NCBI RefSeq assembly: GCF_017874735.1
Contig: NZ_JAGGLV010000001.1
Coordinates: forward strand, 682,001 to 746,000
Source of the DNA: Paenibacillus silagei
GTDB lineage: Bacteria; Bacillota; Bacilli; Paenibacillales; Paenibacillaceae
Direction: 5' to 3'
Length of the DNA stretch: 64,000 bases
Both the position numbers and the translations under genes were made by a program. Positions 8,272 to 15,865 of this stretch are shown here, one piece after another. Under the pieces are notes generated by a model. That model saw only the letters and a program-made list of their open reading frames with translations. It had not been told where the DNA came from and did not search any database. Each line of letters opens with the position of its first letter. Within the stretch, counting starts at the first letter, position 1.

Positions 8272-8511
8272 AAATATGGCTTCGCTTGGTGAATTCAGGA
8301 TAAGCCTTAGAGCTATTTCTGAAATAGGAAACACACTCCCGCCCGGGTCCTATCAAATACTAGGACTAACTGGCTGTGCCTGTTTGGTTATTCCTGAACA
8401 TCGGATAGTCGCGGTTAGAATGTACAATCAAACAGGTCCAAATCCACCGGGTACGACTACTTAGAGGATATTAAGGCATTTGGAGACAAAGTCTTATTGT
8501 GTACTTTGAAT
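8272..8511 (+). pseudogene. 3' fragment of a serine hydrolase (beta-lactamase fold), copy of 24339-25340
   Basis: This stretch matches the last ~80 codons of the intact serine hydrolase at 24339-25340 almost base for base over long runs (from the GGCTTCGCTTGGTG segment to the end). It is broken by an extra T in CCTTAGAG, a base loss near 8450 and a TAG at 8461. No start codon or upstream domain is present. It is a decayed partial duplicate, showing that the ancestor gene once lay here or that a segment was copied and eroded. Confidence 0.8.
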
Positions 8512-8520
8512 TCGGCCTCT

Positions 8521-8835
8521 TTATACGTCTATCCCCTTCCCGCCAACGGGACGGAGTCTAACCTGTTCTGCGCCTGCGATTAAAGGACGTGCGCGTTGAA
8601 TAACGGCCAGCACTTCTTCGTTCTTGAGAGAGCCGGCATGAGCCTCTCCATCGCTCCACAGCTCCGTGACCCAGATCGTATCGGGATCATCTACGGATTC
8701 ATTGATAATATAGAGCTCACAGCCCGCCATATCCTTCAAGCTACGCGAAGCTTCCAGCAATATTAGAACGAGTTCATCCCGTTTCCCGGGGCTGGCCGTC
8801 AATTTTCCGTACATCGCAAATTTGCTCATACCCAC
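8521..8835 (-). CDS. ABM family monooxygenase-like protein
   Basis: 104-residue protein of the ABM/YgiN fold: FAMYGKLTASPGKRDELVLILLEAS, then GCELYIINESVDDPDTIWVTELWSDGEAHAGSLKNEEV and a C-terminal strand. These proteins act as cofactor-free monooxygenases or unknown dimeric binding proteins. The GTG at 8835 is seven bases after AAGGG and only three bases beyond the stop of the upstream YafY-type regulator; an ATG at 8829 is an alternative. The tight spacing to the regulator at 8839-9846 suggests one operon, with the enzyme probably controlled by that regulator. The sequence is clearly different from the ABM gene at 1888-2211. Confidence 0.82.
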   Translation of the reverse strand: MGMSKFAMYGKLTASPGKRDELVLILLEASRSLKDMAGCELYIINESVDDPDTIWVTELWSDGEAHAGSLKNEEVLAVIQRARPLIAGAEQVRLRPVGGKGIDV

Positions 8836-8838
8836 TCT

Positions 8839-9846
8839 TCATCCCTTCTGATCCTCTGATTTTATTTGCATCGCTTCGTAGTGTTTAAACATTTCGAGGC
8901 TGACCTCAGCCATTCGATCAATTAGTATTTGCGGCTCAAGTATCTTGAGTGACTTCCCATACGGAAGAAGAAAGTACGGAACATATGTTTTTAGCGACAG
9001 TTCCCCCAGCTTAAAAAGAGCTTCGCCGGGCCGCCTGCGTTCGATCAGCGCATGACCGAACAGCCAATGCTTGCATAGCTCGTTAAGCGCATGTTCGTGT
9101 CCCTGAAGCCTTACGGTGACTAGCGTCTCAGCTTCGAGCGAATCCGGAAGTAAAGAATGCAAGAGGAAATCCCTCGCGGAAAAGGCAGCTGGACGTTCGA
9201 AGCGGGTATCCGCCGCCTCCAAACGGATAATGCGATCCACCCGGAAGCTTCGGATCTCTTGCCGCAACCGGCAAAACCCTGCAACGTACCATAGTCCCTT
9301 CCAATGCACGATGCCGTAGGGGTCGAGGACTCGATGGCTTGGAGTAAGCTCCGGTCCTTTGGCATAGTCCATGTTCAGCGACTCTCCCCGGGCTATGGCC
9401 TCCTCTAACCCTCTGAGCAATTCAATTTCTCTCGCGTCCGTGGGTGTTTGGATGACGGCAAGCCCGCTGCTATGTCTATTAATCCGCTCAAGCTGCTCTT
9501 CATTCGTGTATCGCTTCAGCTTATCGACCGCTCGGGAAAGCGCATCCGTGAACGGATAGCCCGCTTCCCGTGCGAAGACGGATGCATGTACGAGCGCCTT
9601 CTGCTCTTCGGAATCGAAGAGCAGCGGAGAATCAACGAATTCACCGAGAAGCCGGTAACCGCCGTTCGGACCGGCATCGGCAATAATAGGGGCTCCGCTC
9701 GCGCACAATGAATCAATGCACCGGTATACAGTGCGAACATGAATCTCCAAATCGTCCGCAAGCTGCTGCGCCGTCACCCGCTTTCCCGAACGAAGCAACC
9801 ATAGTATGGACAGCATATTATCCGCTTTTGACAAACCGTTCTTCAC
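8839..9846 (-). CDS. YafY-type HTH_11/WYL-domain transcription regulator
   Basis: 335-residue one-component regulator. Residues about 1-60 are an HTH_11 domain (ADNMLSILWLLRSGKRVTAQQLADDLEIHVRTVYRCIDSL) with the usual GGYRLL wing. The centre is a WYL domain (YGIVHWKGLWYVAGFCRLRQEIRSFRVDRI), and a WCX-type C-terminal part follows. WYL domains bind nucleic acid or small ligands. It is followed directly by an ABM gene and precedes a DinB gene on the same strand (33-base gap upstream), forming a compact group DinB-YafY-ABM. A second, different YafY protein is at 27686-28600. The ligand is unknown. Confidence 0.87.
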   Translation of the reverse strand: MKNGLSKADNMLSILWLLRSGKRVTAQQLADDLEIHVRTVYRCIDSLCASGAPIIADAGPNGGYRLLGEFVDSPLLFDSEEQKALVHASVFAREAGYPFTDALSRAVDKLKRYTNEEQLERINRHSSGLAVIQTPTDAREIELLRGLEEAIARGESLNMDYAKGPELTPSHRVLDPYGIVHWKGLWYVAGFCRLRQEIRSFRVDRIIRLEAADTRFERPAAFSARDFLLHSLLPDSLEAETLVTVRLQGHEHALNELCKHWLFGHALIERRRPGEALFKLGELSLKTYVPYFLLPYGKSLKILEPQILIDRMAEVSLEMFKHYEAMQIKSEDQKG

Positions 9847-9878
9847 TCCCTAGACCATTTATTTCATTGTAAAGGAAC

Positions 9879-10376
9879 TTAGATCAGAGGCGCTATCCCT
9901 TTCTCGACCCAAGTATCGTAAGTCGGACCGTAAACATTAGGCGTTCGAAGTCCGGCCTGGCGCATGAGAACGGTCATCTGTCCGCGATGATGCACTTGGT
10001 GCATAATCGTATAACGAAGGGAGCTTCCGTTCAGCCAGGCTTCCTTCTCAATCATGACCGACTCGCGCAAGGATTCGTCATTCCACTGCGTTCGAACCGC
10101 GTTCAGCAGATTATTGCTGATCCGCCGATACTCCAAAGCTATAAATGCAGCAGAATCCGGAGCTTCTTCGCCTCTGGAGGGAGCTTCGAACGCGAGCCCC
10201 AAAGATGTCATGTAGTGCAGCGATCGAACCAGATGCCAGGAGATTTGTCCCAGCGTTCGTCGGCCTTCGATAACCTCCTGTCCAAGAGAATCATCCGTAA
10301 GTGCATCCAGTACGGAAGCGGTTAATTCCGCCTCGCTAGTCCATTCCGCAGTAAAGTCTTCAATTTTCGTAAACAT
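9879..10376 (-). CDS. DinB family metal-binding protein
   Basis: 165-residue four-helix DinB/YfiT-like protein. The three expected metal ligands are seen as the His in QISWHLVRS near residue 50 and the HQVHHRGQM motif near 130. A WLNGSS segment precedes the last ligand helix. DinB superfamily members include bacillithiol S-transferases and other thiol-dependent detoxification enzymes; many are unassigned. It starts at ATG 10376 with GGAGG a few bases upstream. It is probably cotranscribed with the YafY regulator and ABM protein downstream, so a small stress or detoxification operon is plausible. Confidence 0.85.
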   Translation of the reverse strand: MFTKIEDFTAEWTSEAELTASVLDALTDDSLGQEVIEGRRTLGQISWHLVRSLHYMTSLGLAFEAPSRGEEAPDSAAFIALEYRRISNNLLNAVRTQWNDESLRESVMIEKEAWLNGSSLRYTIMHQVHHRGQMTVLMRQAGLRTPNVYGPTYDTWVEKGIAPLI

Positions 10377-10424
10377 TTTTGTTCCTCCATTCCATTATTG
10401 ACTAACACTCGACAAGCATACAAA

Positions 10425-10455
10425 AAAAACACTGACAGTTACGGTCAGTGTTTTT
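10425..10455 (-). terminator. Strong intrinsic terminator downstream of the tetR remnant
   Basis: Perfect 12-bp stem AAAAACACTGAC (10425-10436) with GTCAGTGTTTTT (10444-10455), loop of 7 bases, A/T tracts on both sides so it can act in both directions. It lies 70 bases downstream of the minus-strand tetR remnant and upstream of the DinB promoter region. Confidence 0.8.
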
Positions 10456-10526
10456 GACTCACCCTGAAATTTTTTTGAAGTAACTGATATACAGCATGAA
10501 ACCTTAGTAAATGGTACTCACAAAGC

Positions 10527-10790
10527 TTATGACTGAGACAATATTCCTTTAACAAACAATGAGACACTGTGCTTGTAGAACTCTTCCTCAGTGATGAGAT
10601 GGGACTGATATTGCCGGTGAATCAGCTCGCTCATCTGAAATCCGTAACACATCGAGAGAAAAGACATAGCGGTAAGGCGCTCATCCTGTCTAGCGATCAC
10701 TTTTTTCTTCTGCAAGCGTTCAAAATATTCAACCAGCAAGGAGTGCAGCTTCACTGGCGGATCATCCAAAAACCCAGCGTCAAATTTTTT
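10527..10790 (-). pseudogene. 3' remnant of a TetR family regulator
   Basis: The minus strand encodes what looks like the C-terminal ligand domain of a TetR protein (LDDPPVKLHSLLVEYFERLQKKKVIA..., then ELIHRQYQSHLITEEEFYKHSVSLFVKGIL to a stop at 10527). The N-terminal HTH is absent. Upstream of about 10790 the same frame continues only through antisense of an MBL hydrolase fragment. The continuous 208-codon reading is therefore a chimera, not a gene. A strong terminator remains downstream. Assignment to TetR rests on the helix pattern and position next to an enzyme remnant; moderately sure. Confidence 0.6.
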
Positions 10791-11270
10791 GAAGTCGCAG
10801 CTGGCGTCTTTGCCGGTATTTCGCCGTATCGCGGTATCAGTTGGGCTAATGCCGGGTTCATCAACAAGGGTGAAGGGCTGGTGTATGACACGTTTTTCGA
10901 TTTGTTCCATGCACGGGAAATGCGGGAGGCTTATAAGGAAGTAAGCAACGGCGGCTCTCCCGCATATGTGGTGAACTCGCACTATAACAGTGATCATGCC
11001 TGGGGAAACAAAGTGTTTGAAGATGCTTGCATTATTATGCACAAGGAAGCCTCCAGAGAGCGTCTCACCGAGAATATCAGCTGGATGGACAACGTCATCA
11101 GAAGAGGTAAGGATTCTCTGGAATCGACTTCGGGTGATCAGCGAGTTCAACAAGCATTACAATGACGAAATTGATTCCTTGTCCTTGACCAAGCAAATTG
11201 ATATTTCCCGCTTCCTTCATTGGATTCAGCCAGAACGCTTGTATGTTAATGTCAGTTCGCTGTCGCTTGG
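10785..11270 (+). pseudogene. Broken metallo-beta-lactamase-fold hydrolase
   Basis: From about 10785 the plus strand reads FFEVAAGVFAGISPYRGISWANAGFI and then VVNSHYNSDHAWGNKVF, the metal-binding motif region of an MBL-fold hydrolase. The start codon is missing: the 5' end abuts the tetR remnant on the other strand. Near 11120 the frame is lost. In another frame 11150-11260 reads FNKHYNDEIDSLSLTKQIDISRFLHWIQPERLYVNV, which could be the C-terminal end of the same protein, implying an internal deletion and frameshift. The intact MBL gene at 11402-12346 has a different sequence, so this is not a simple copy of it. Confidence 0.6.
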
Positions 11271-11401
11271 CATCTTCATCCTAGTATCCCCCTGTGTTCA
11301 TTCATTTATATACTATATAAATAGAGAATAACCTTGTTGATCAGGACCAAACCTGATGTTCTACAACTTGGTAGAATCTTATTGTAAGATTGCCGGCTGT
11401 C

Positions 11402-12346
11402 TCATCTGTTGTTTTGAACAAGCATACTGTTAAAGAGCCAGCGAAAGTTCCATCTGAAATACTGGGGCAGATGCCAATCCTCATACCCTTTTAATACACC
11501 TTGCTCCAGCCAGTAAGACTCTGATTGCCCGCTTGTTACAGCTCCAGCAACATAAGCGATCATTTTCTCCAAAAAGTGTATGACATCTGTGATACGATCT
11601 GAATTAGATATATCTCCATGTCCCGGAACGACAGTGTCGATCTTGAGATCTTGCTGCATGCGTTTAAGGATGCGTATCCAGGCGTACGGATTACCGTAGG
11701 GGATGACCGGAATGGTCTTAGTCGATACCAAATCACCTGTAATCAAAGTCCGCTCCTCTGGAACGTACACCACAGCATCACTTAAAGAATGACCGCCTCC
11801 ATAAGACAACACTTCGATGGTTCGCTTTGTTCCCCGAATCACGAGTTTATCATCAAAGGTTATCTTGGGGATCACCCTGCGCAGGGAAGGGATCGTATCA
11901 TACAGCGCACGCTGCACGGAAAGATCATAGCCGATTCCAGTGAGCATATGAGGATCTCTTTCCTGTGAACGCATGTGATCTAGACTAGTTATTAACCTGC
12001 GAATGTTTTGTTGCATGACATCAATATTCACTTCACCCATATCAGCAAGCAAATCTCTTGTCCACACGGTAGATATCAATTCGCTGCTCATAAATTCCTG
12101 ATTGCCGTTGACATGATCTCCATGGAAATGTGTATTCACTACATATTTGACCGGTTTGTTCGTTAATTGTTCGGCAGTATGACGTAACAAAGCAGCAGAG
12201 TGCGGCAGGTTGGTTGTATCCACTACCACGGTTAAATCCCCAAGATCAATAATGGCTGCATTCCCCAGAGAGCCGCTGCCGGGAACCGAAATAGCCCCCC
12301 AGATACCCTCCGATGCTTGCTGAATCGTGAAATATTCGTTGTTCAT
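11402..12346 (-). CDS. MBL-fold metallo-hydrolase, MerR-regulated
   Basis: 314-residue metallo-beta-lactamase-fold protein without signal peptide. The zinc motif THFHGDH lies near residue 92; further ligands are in GGGHSLSDAVVY, LITGDL and VPGHGDI. This arrangement fits cytosolic MBL hydrolases of the cyclase/QuiP-like group, which cleave thioesters, lactones or phosphoesters; the substrate is unknown. ATG 12346 follows AAGGGG. Its promoter (12394-12424) has a 19-base spacer with a dyad, the layout of MerR-activated promoters, and the divergent neighbour is a MerR regulator. The gene is thus probably induced by that MerR protein. Confidence 0.87.
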   Translation of the reverse strand: MNNEYFTIQQASEGIWGAISVPGSGSLGNAAIIDLGDLTVVVDTTNLPHSAALLRHTAEQLTNKPVKYVVNTHFHGDHVNGNQEFMSSELISTVWTRDLLADMGEVNIDVMQQNIRRLITSLDHMRSQERDPHMLTGIGYDLSVQRALYDTIPSLRRVIPKITFDDKLVIRGTKRTIEVLSYGGGHSLSDAVVYVPEERTLITGDLVSTKTIPVIPYGNPYAWIRILKRMQQDLKIDTVVPGHGDISNSDRITDVIHFLEKMIAYVAGAVTSGQSESYWLEQGVLKGYEDWHLPQYFRWNFRWLFNSMLVQNNR

Positions 12347-12393
12347 TGTTACACCCCTTTAGTGTTTGTTCCTGCATTCGAATGAGTAACGTT

Positions 12394-12424
12394 AACTTAC
12401 AAGTTAGAGTCAACTGGAAGTCAA
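12394..12424 (-). promoter_or_regulatory. MerR-type promoter of the MBL hydrolase gene
   Basis: On the minus strand, -35 TTGACT (12424-12419) and -10 TAAGTT (12399-12394) are separated by 19 bases instead of 17. The spacer contains an imperfect dyad around AGTTGACTCTAACT. A long spacer twisted by the activator is the hallmark of MerR family promoters. Confidence 0.7.
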
Positions 12425-12461
12425 GAGTTTATTCAGTATAAGGTTGGGGCGAATGTACACA

Positions 12462-12492
12462 TTGGCTTTGAGCTAACTAAAGGCTGTATAAT
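12462..12492 (+). promoter_or_regulatory. Promoter of merR, also with 19-base spacer
   Basis: -35 TTGGCT (12462-12467) and a perfect -10 TATAAT (12487-12492) with 19 bases between. The spacer holds CTTT...AAAG arms. This suggests that the MerR regulator also controls its own gene. Confidence 0.6.
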
Positions 12493-12534
12493 ATCTTTCA
12501 ATATCAGCTTTCAAAAAGGAGGAACAGAAATCCG

Positions 12535-12948
12535 ATGCTCACCATCAGTCAAGTGTCAGAACAAACAGGACTAACTCCGTATACCATTCGTTATTATGAA
12601 AAAATCGGCGTACTACATGAACCCATGCGTAGCAATGGAGGGGCACGTGTCTACCAAGAAAGCGAGGTTTCCTACATTCAATGTCTAAATAAACTAAAAA
12701 AATTGGGCTTATCGCTTGAGGAGATTACGGAATTTACTCGTGAGGGCTGTGTCATGGATAAAATTCAACAAGGGGAGAAACCTTCTACTTATAGTCCTAC
12801 TTTAAAAAAGCGGATTGAAATCCTTGAGCAGCATCTGATGGAACTGGAATCCAAGCGACAAGAAATTGATTACATGATTTCTCTAGCCGAAGAGAAACTC
12901 ACCCTATACCAGGAACTTACGAAAGAAGACATAGTAAATACTAGATAA
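12535..12948 (+). CDS. MerR family transcription regulator
   Basis: 137-residue MerR protein. Residues 1-70 are the winged HTH (LTISQVSEQTGLTPYTIRYYEKIGVLHEPMRSNGGARVYQESEVSYIQCLNKLKKLGLSLEEI). A long coiled coil (about 80-125) with heptad Leu/Ile residues provides the dimer interface. There is a Cys in the loop (EGCVMDK) but no metal-binding Cys pattern at the C terminus, so it is closer to the YhdM/AdhR/NmlR group than to metal sensors. AAGGAGG precedes the ATG by about 12 bases, rather far. It is transcribed away from the MBL hydrolase, with 19-base-spacer promoters in both directions. Confidence 0.88.
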   Translation: MLTISQVSEQTGLTPYTIRYYEKIGVLHEPMRSNGGARVYQESEVSYIQCLNKLKKLGLSLEEITEFTREGCVMDKIQQGEKPSTYSPTLKKRIEILEQHLMELESKRQEIDYMISLAEEKLTLYQELTKEDIVNTR

Positions 12949-12956
12949 TCGCCAGT

Positions 12957-13075
12957 ACAAATAAACCCGCAGAAGCACGTTTACGCATCGTTCCGACCGG
13001 AGTGGGACTGCCCTGCTCCTATCGTCGATATGCTGTAAATGTAAGCAACTGCGAGCTTTTCTTCGAATGACCTTC
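12957..13075 (+). repeat. Dispersed intergenic repeat, copy 1
   Basis: This ~115-base stretch shares its two ends and a central block with 45028-45137: AAATAAAC(C/T)CGCAGAA at the left, ATG(C/T)TG(C/T)AAAT in the middle and CTGCGAG(C/T)TTTTCTTC at the right. The left CGCAG and right CTGCG blocks can pair, giving a long imperfect hairpin. Function unknown; the second copy touches the rlmH attachment site. Confidence 0.55.
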
Positions 13076-13086
13076 TTTCAACCTAC

Positions 13087-15330
13087 CTACACAATCTCTT
13101 TATTAAAATGTCCTCTTGTGTCTGTTTCCTGATTAAAGACAGCATGATTCATGGAGCCGTTTAATTTGCCTGCGGCCATATGAATGACGTCCACAACCTG
13201 CTCCTTAGATTCAACGGTGAAGTTTAATCTCAGCGCCTCGATTCCTTGGATGTTCGGCAGCTCATCTAACAGATTAAGCGTCTTCCCGTTAAGAAGAGTC
13301 GCTGTGCAATCCTCATGAGAAAGGATCGGGAACGTTCCTTGCTCATCTTTTAACTCATAGCTCTTCGTTCTGCAGACTCTGCATTGATTCATCTTTCTCA
13401 TCGGACAATATTTGGTGAACATCAAAGGGGTCTTGCCATATACGATCATTTCCAGCGCGGGATAGCCGTCATTTTCTTCAACATAGGCATTCATTAAATC
13501 TTCAATTTGGCTCTTATTCAGTTCATACGATAAAGTGACCCGCTTGGCACCTAATTTATATAATTCATAGCAGCTAGTCGCATTAATAACATTTAGAGAA
13601 TAGTCCGTAACAAACGGATTGGTGTCTCTATAGTGATAAATTCCGCCATATCCGCCGATCAGCAGCTGCCCTTCTTTTTCCTCATAATCATTCTGATTTC
13701 GTCTAACCACATTCTCAAAATAGATCTCCTGAATTCCACAGCTCACGCAGGCATCATACTGTTCCTGATTCGTTACAGTGGCCGTAAGGTACGGCGTTAC
13801 AGGGGCAAAGCTTATTTTCTCTTTTGCGTTCGCAGTCTTGGTTCTTCTCTGCTGGCTGTTAAGCTTCAAATCATATAAGCCCAGTACAATATCTCTTCTT
13901 GCGGCGTTTAACAGTTTAGCTGGAATAAACGCATTGCATTCCTCATAATCGACCTGATTGAGCTCGAATATCGTATCATTTAATCTGGAGAATTGCTTGA
14001 TGACCTGGTCTTTGGTTGTTGGATTATTAATGGCTTCGCCTAGTGTTTCCTCGCTTTCATAGGAATAATTACAGCCTAAGCCCTCCGCCTCTATGACAAG
14101 CTTTGAACCTGGATATGCATATACTCTAATATCCAGGTTGAACCGCTTAAATTCTTTTTCCAGTGAGGCTTCTAATTCTTTGTTATAGAAATAATCCTTC
14201 GTTTTATAGACTACATCTCCCACAGACATCTTTTCTTTGATTTTGATATAGCAGACATCATCCGCTTTGTTGATTAATTCGCCAGCTTTATCGTACAGCT
14301 TGGCAACCATTAGATTAACATCTTCATTGTTGTGACTGATTCGGATGGTATCGTTCTGATTCAAAGGGCGGGTAAGTGTTATTTCATAGGTATCTTTAAT
14401 CATCTTGCTGATGGTTCCAATCTCATAACCAAAGTTATTAGGTCTTGAGATGTTTGTAATATTTCTCCGGTCTTCGTGAAACAAATAGCCTTTGGTAAAG
14501 GTCCTATTGAAGGTTTTTTTCAGATGTTCTTTATCTTCTGCGGTGATTTTATGATCTAAGGCCATGCGGTATTTGGATACCACATTAGCCACATACGTAG
14601 GCACTTTCATCCGGCCTTCTATTTTCAGAGAATCAATTTCTTGTAAATCATGGGTATAATCGATCGTGTTCAAGTCCTTAGTCGATAAAATATAGCTTGT
14701 CCCTAAAGAGGTGCCTGTTGTCTTATCGATGAGCTCGTAAGCCTTACGGCATGAACCCACACATCTTCCGCGATTTGCGCACCGGTACCCGGTTAATCCT
14801 GACATCAGACAGTTTCCCGAATAAGATACACATAAAGCACCGTGCACGAAAATTTCTAAAGGAATGTCAGCCACCCTTTTGATCTCTTTGACTTTTTCAA
14901 TCTCAACCTCACGGGACAGAACCACTCTTTTCGCGCCAAGCTCTTTAAATAATAAAGTTCCGTCTACATCGTCGATTCCCATCTGAGTGGAACAATGTGC
15001 TTCCATATCATGAAAGTTGTTAACGATATAATTGAAAGCCGTCAGGTCCTGCACGATAATGCCATCCACACCGATTTCATTTAATTTGCGGATCTGCTGT
15101 TTCATCTCTTCAACTTCGTTTTCGTACACGATGGTATTCATCGTAACATAGATTTTAACGTCCCTCAGATGCGCATACGTCACAGCCTCTTGTAACGATT
15201 CTACATCAAAATTAGAGGAGTAGGCGCGTGCACCAAATTTTTGCATGCCTAAGTATACTGCATCACAACCATTAGATATCGCAGCCTTCAAAGCTTCCAT
15301 ATTCCCTGCCGGCGCTAATAATTCAGTCAT
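13087..15330 (-). CDS. U32 family protein (putative RNA hydroxylation enzyme), copy 1
   Basis: 747-residue U32 family protein. The N-terminal barrel starts ELLAPAGNMEALKAAISNGCDAVYLG and carries the family signature EIFVHGALCVSYSGNCLMSG followed by CANRGRCVGSCR; these Cys residues are expected to hold an Fe-S cluster. A second Cys group, YCPMRKMNQCRVCR, lies in the C-terminal domain. Once called collagenase-like peptidases, U32 proteins such as TrhP and RlhA are now linked to prephenate-dependent hydroxylation of tRNA or 23S rRNA. The copy at 21915-24158 has the same length and almost the same sequence. ATG 15330 has AGGAGG upstream, somewhat distant. The duplicated DNA extends to about 15445. 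Confidence 0.88.
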   Translation of the reverse strand: MTELLAPAGNMEALKAAISNGCDAVYLGMQKFGARAYSSNFDVESLQEAVTYAHLRDVKIYVTMNTIVYENEVEEMKQQIRKLNEIGVDGIIVQDLTAFNYIVNNFHDMEAHCSTQMGIDDVDGTLLFKELGAKRVVLSREVEIEKVKEIKRVADIPLEIFVHGALCVSYSGNCLMSGLTGYRCANRGRCVGSCRKAYELIDKTTGTSLGTSYILSTKDLNTIDYTHDLQEIDSLKIEGRMKVPTYVANVVSKYRMALDHKITAEDKEHLKKTFNRTFTKGYLFHEDRRNITNISRPNNFGYEIGTISKMIKDTYEITLTRPLNQNDTIRISHNNEDVNLMVAKLYDKAGELINKADDVCYIKIKEKMSVGDVVYKTKDYFYNKELEASLEKEFKRFNLDIRVYAYPGSKLVIEAEGLGCNYSYESEETLGEAINNPTTKDQVIKQFSRLNDTIFELNQVDYEECNAFIPAKLLNAARRDIVLGLYDLKLNSQQRRTKTANAKEKISFAPVTPYLTATVTNQEQYDACVSCGIQEIYFENVVRRNQNDYEEKEGQLLIGGYGGIYHYRDTNPFVTDYSLNVINATSCYELYKLGAKRVTLSYELNKSQIEDLMNAYVEENDGYPALEMIVYGKTPLMFTKYCPMRKMNQCRVCRTKSYELKDEQGTFPILSHEDCTATLLNGKTLNLLDELPNIQGIEALRLNFTVESKEQVVDVIHMAAGKLNGSMNHAVFNQETDTRGHFNKEIV

Positions 15331-15445
15331 AAATGATCCTTACCTCCTGCTTCAATAACTGCTCAAACTTAGCACCATTGATCATAGAATAAGAACTGCA
15401 CTTAAGCTGCGGCAAAAAGCACAAGCCAATGGTTTGCAGCTTGTT
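13087..15445 (-). repeat. Long direct repeat, unit 1 (U32 gene plus 5' flank)
   Basis: The whole U32 gene and about 110 bases upstream match 21915-24275 in the same orientation. The matching flank ends in a CAAGCC...GGTTTG hairpin. The two units are separated by about 6.5 kb and could recombine, deleting or amplifying the segment between them. Confidence 0.85.
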
Positions 15446-15524
15446 ACGGATATATGGAGCGGAATCGGGATGGCCATATGATCGCTCTCTACAATAGTTA
15501 CGGTGTAGGATAAATCTCAGTAAG

Positions 15525-15788
15525 ACGGGCTCCGGCGCAAAGGTGGCCTTCATTATGCTCCGCACCATGATTTTGCCCACCAAGGGGAACAAAATGTTCA
15601 TCATCCCATGTCCCACAACAGGCATCATCACCAACCGGGAGAGGGGATCTCCCTTTTCAGCCGGATACCCTTCCTTATACATCCCGCCCGCCACCGTGAC
15701 CACCCCTGCCACTTGATTGGGATATAAGGACGCATACGTCAACACCAATAGTGCGCAGTAACATCACCAACGCGATGATAACGATCAT
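15525..15788 (-). pseudogene. Internally deleted alpha/beta hydrolase remnant
   Basis: From the ATG at 15788 the minus strand reads a short hydrophobic N terminus (MIVIIALVMLLRTIG). It then switches frame at about 15745 into VLTYASLYPNQVAGVVTVAGGMY, which matches the segment just after the nucleophile elbow (GxSxGG) of alpha/beta hydrolases, and KATFAPEPV. The elbow with the catalytic Ser and everything between is missing, and the 3' part runs into the duplicated flank of the U32 gene near 15525. This is a deletion remnant of an anchored hydrolase and is not expected to be active. Confidence 0.6.
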
Positions 15789-15865
15789 TGTCCTCACGCA
15801 TAGTCCTGCAAACTTAGGCAAGCATTGCAGGGTGTTTTAAAGATGGTTGCTGTATCCCAAGTAAA

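Noticed and set aside
10527..11153. A single 208-codon minus-strand gene
   Set aside because: Only the C-terminal part looks like a TetR domain; the rest is antisense of an MBL hydrolase fragment, so the frame is chimeric.
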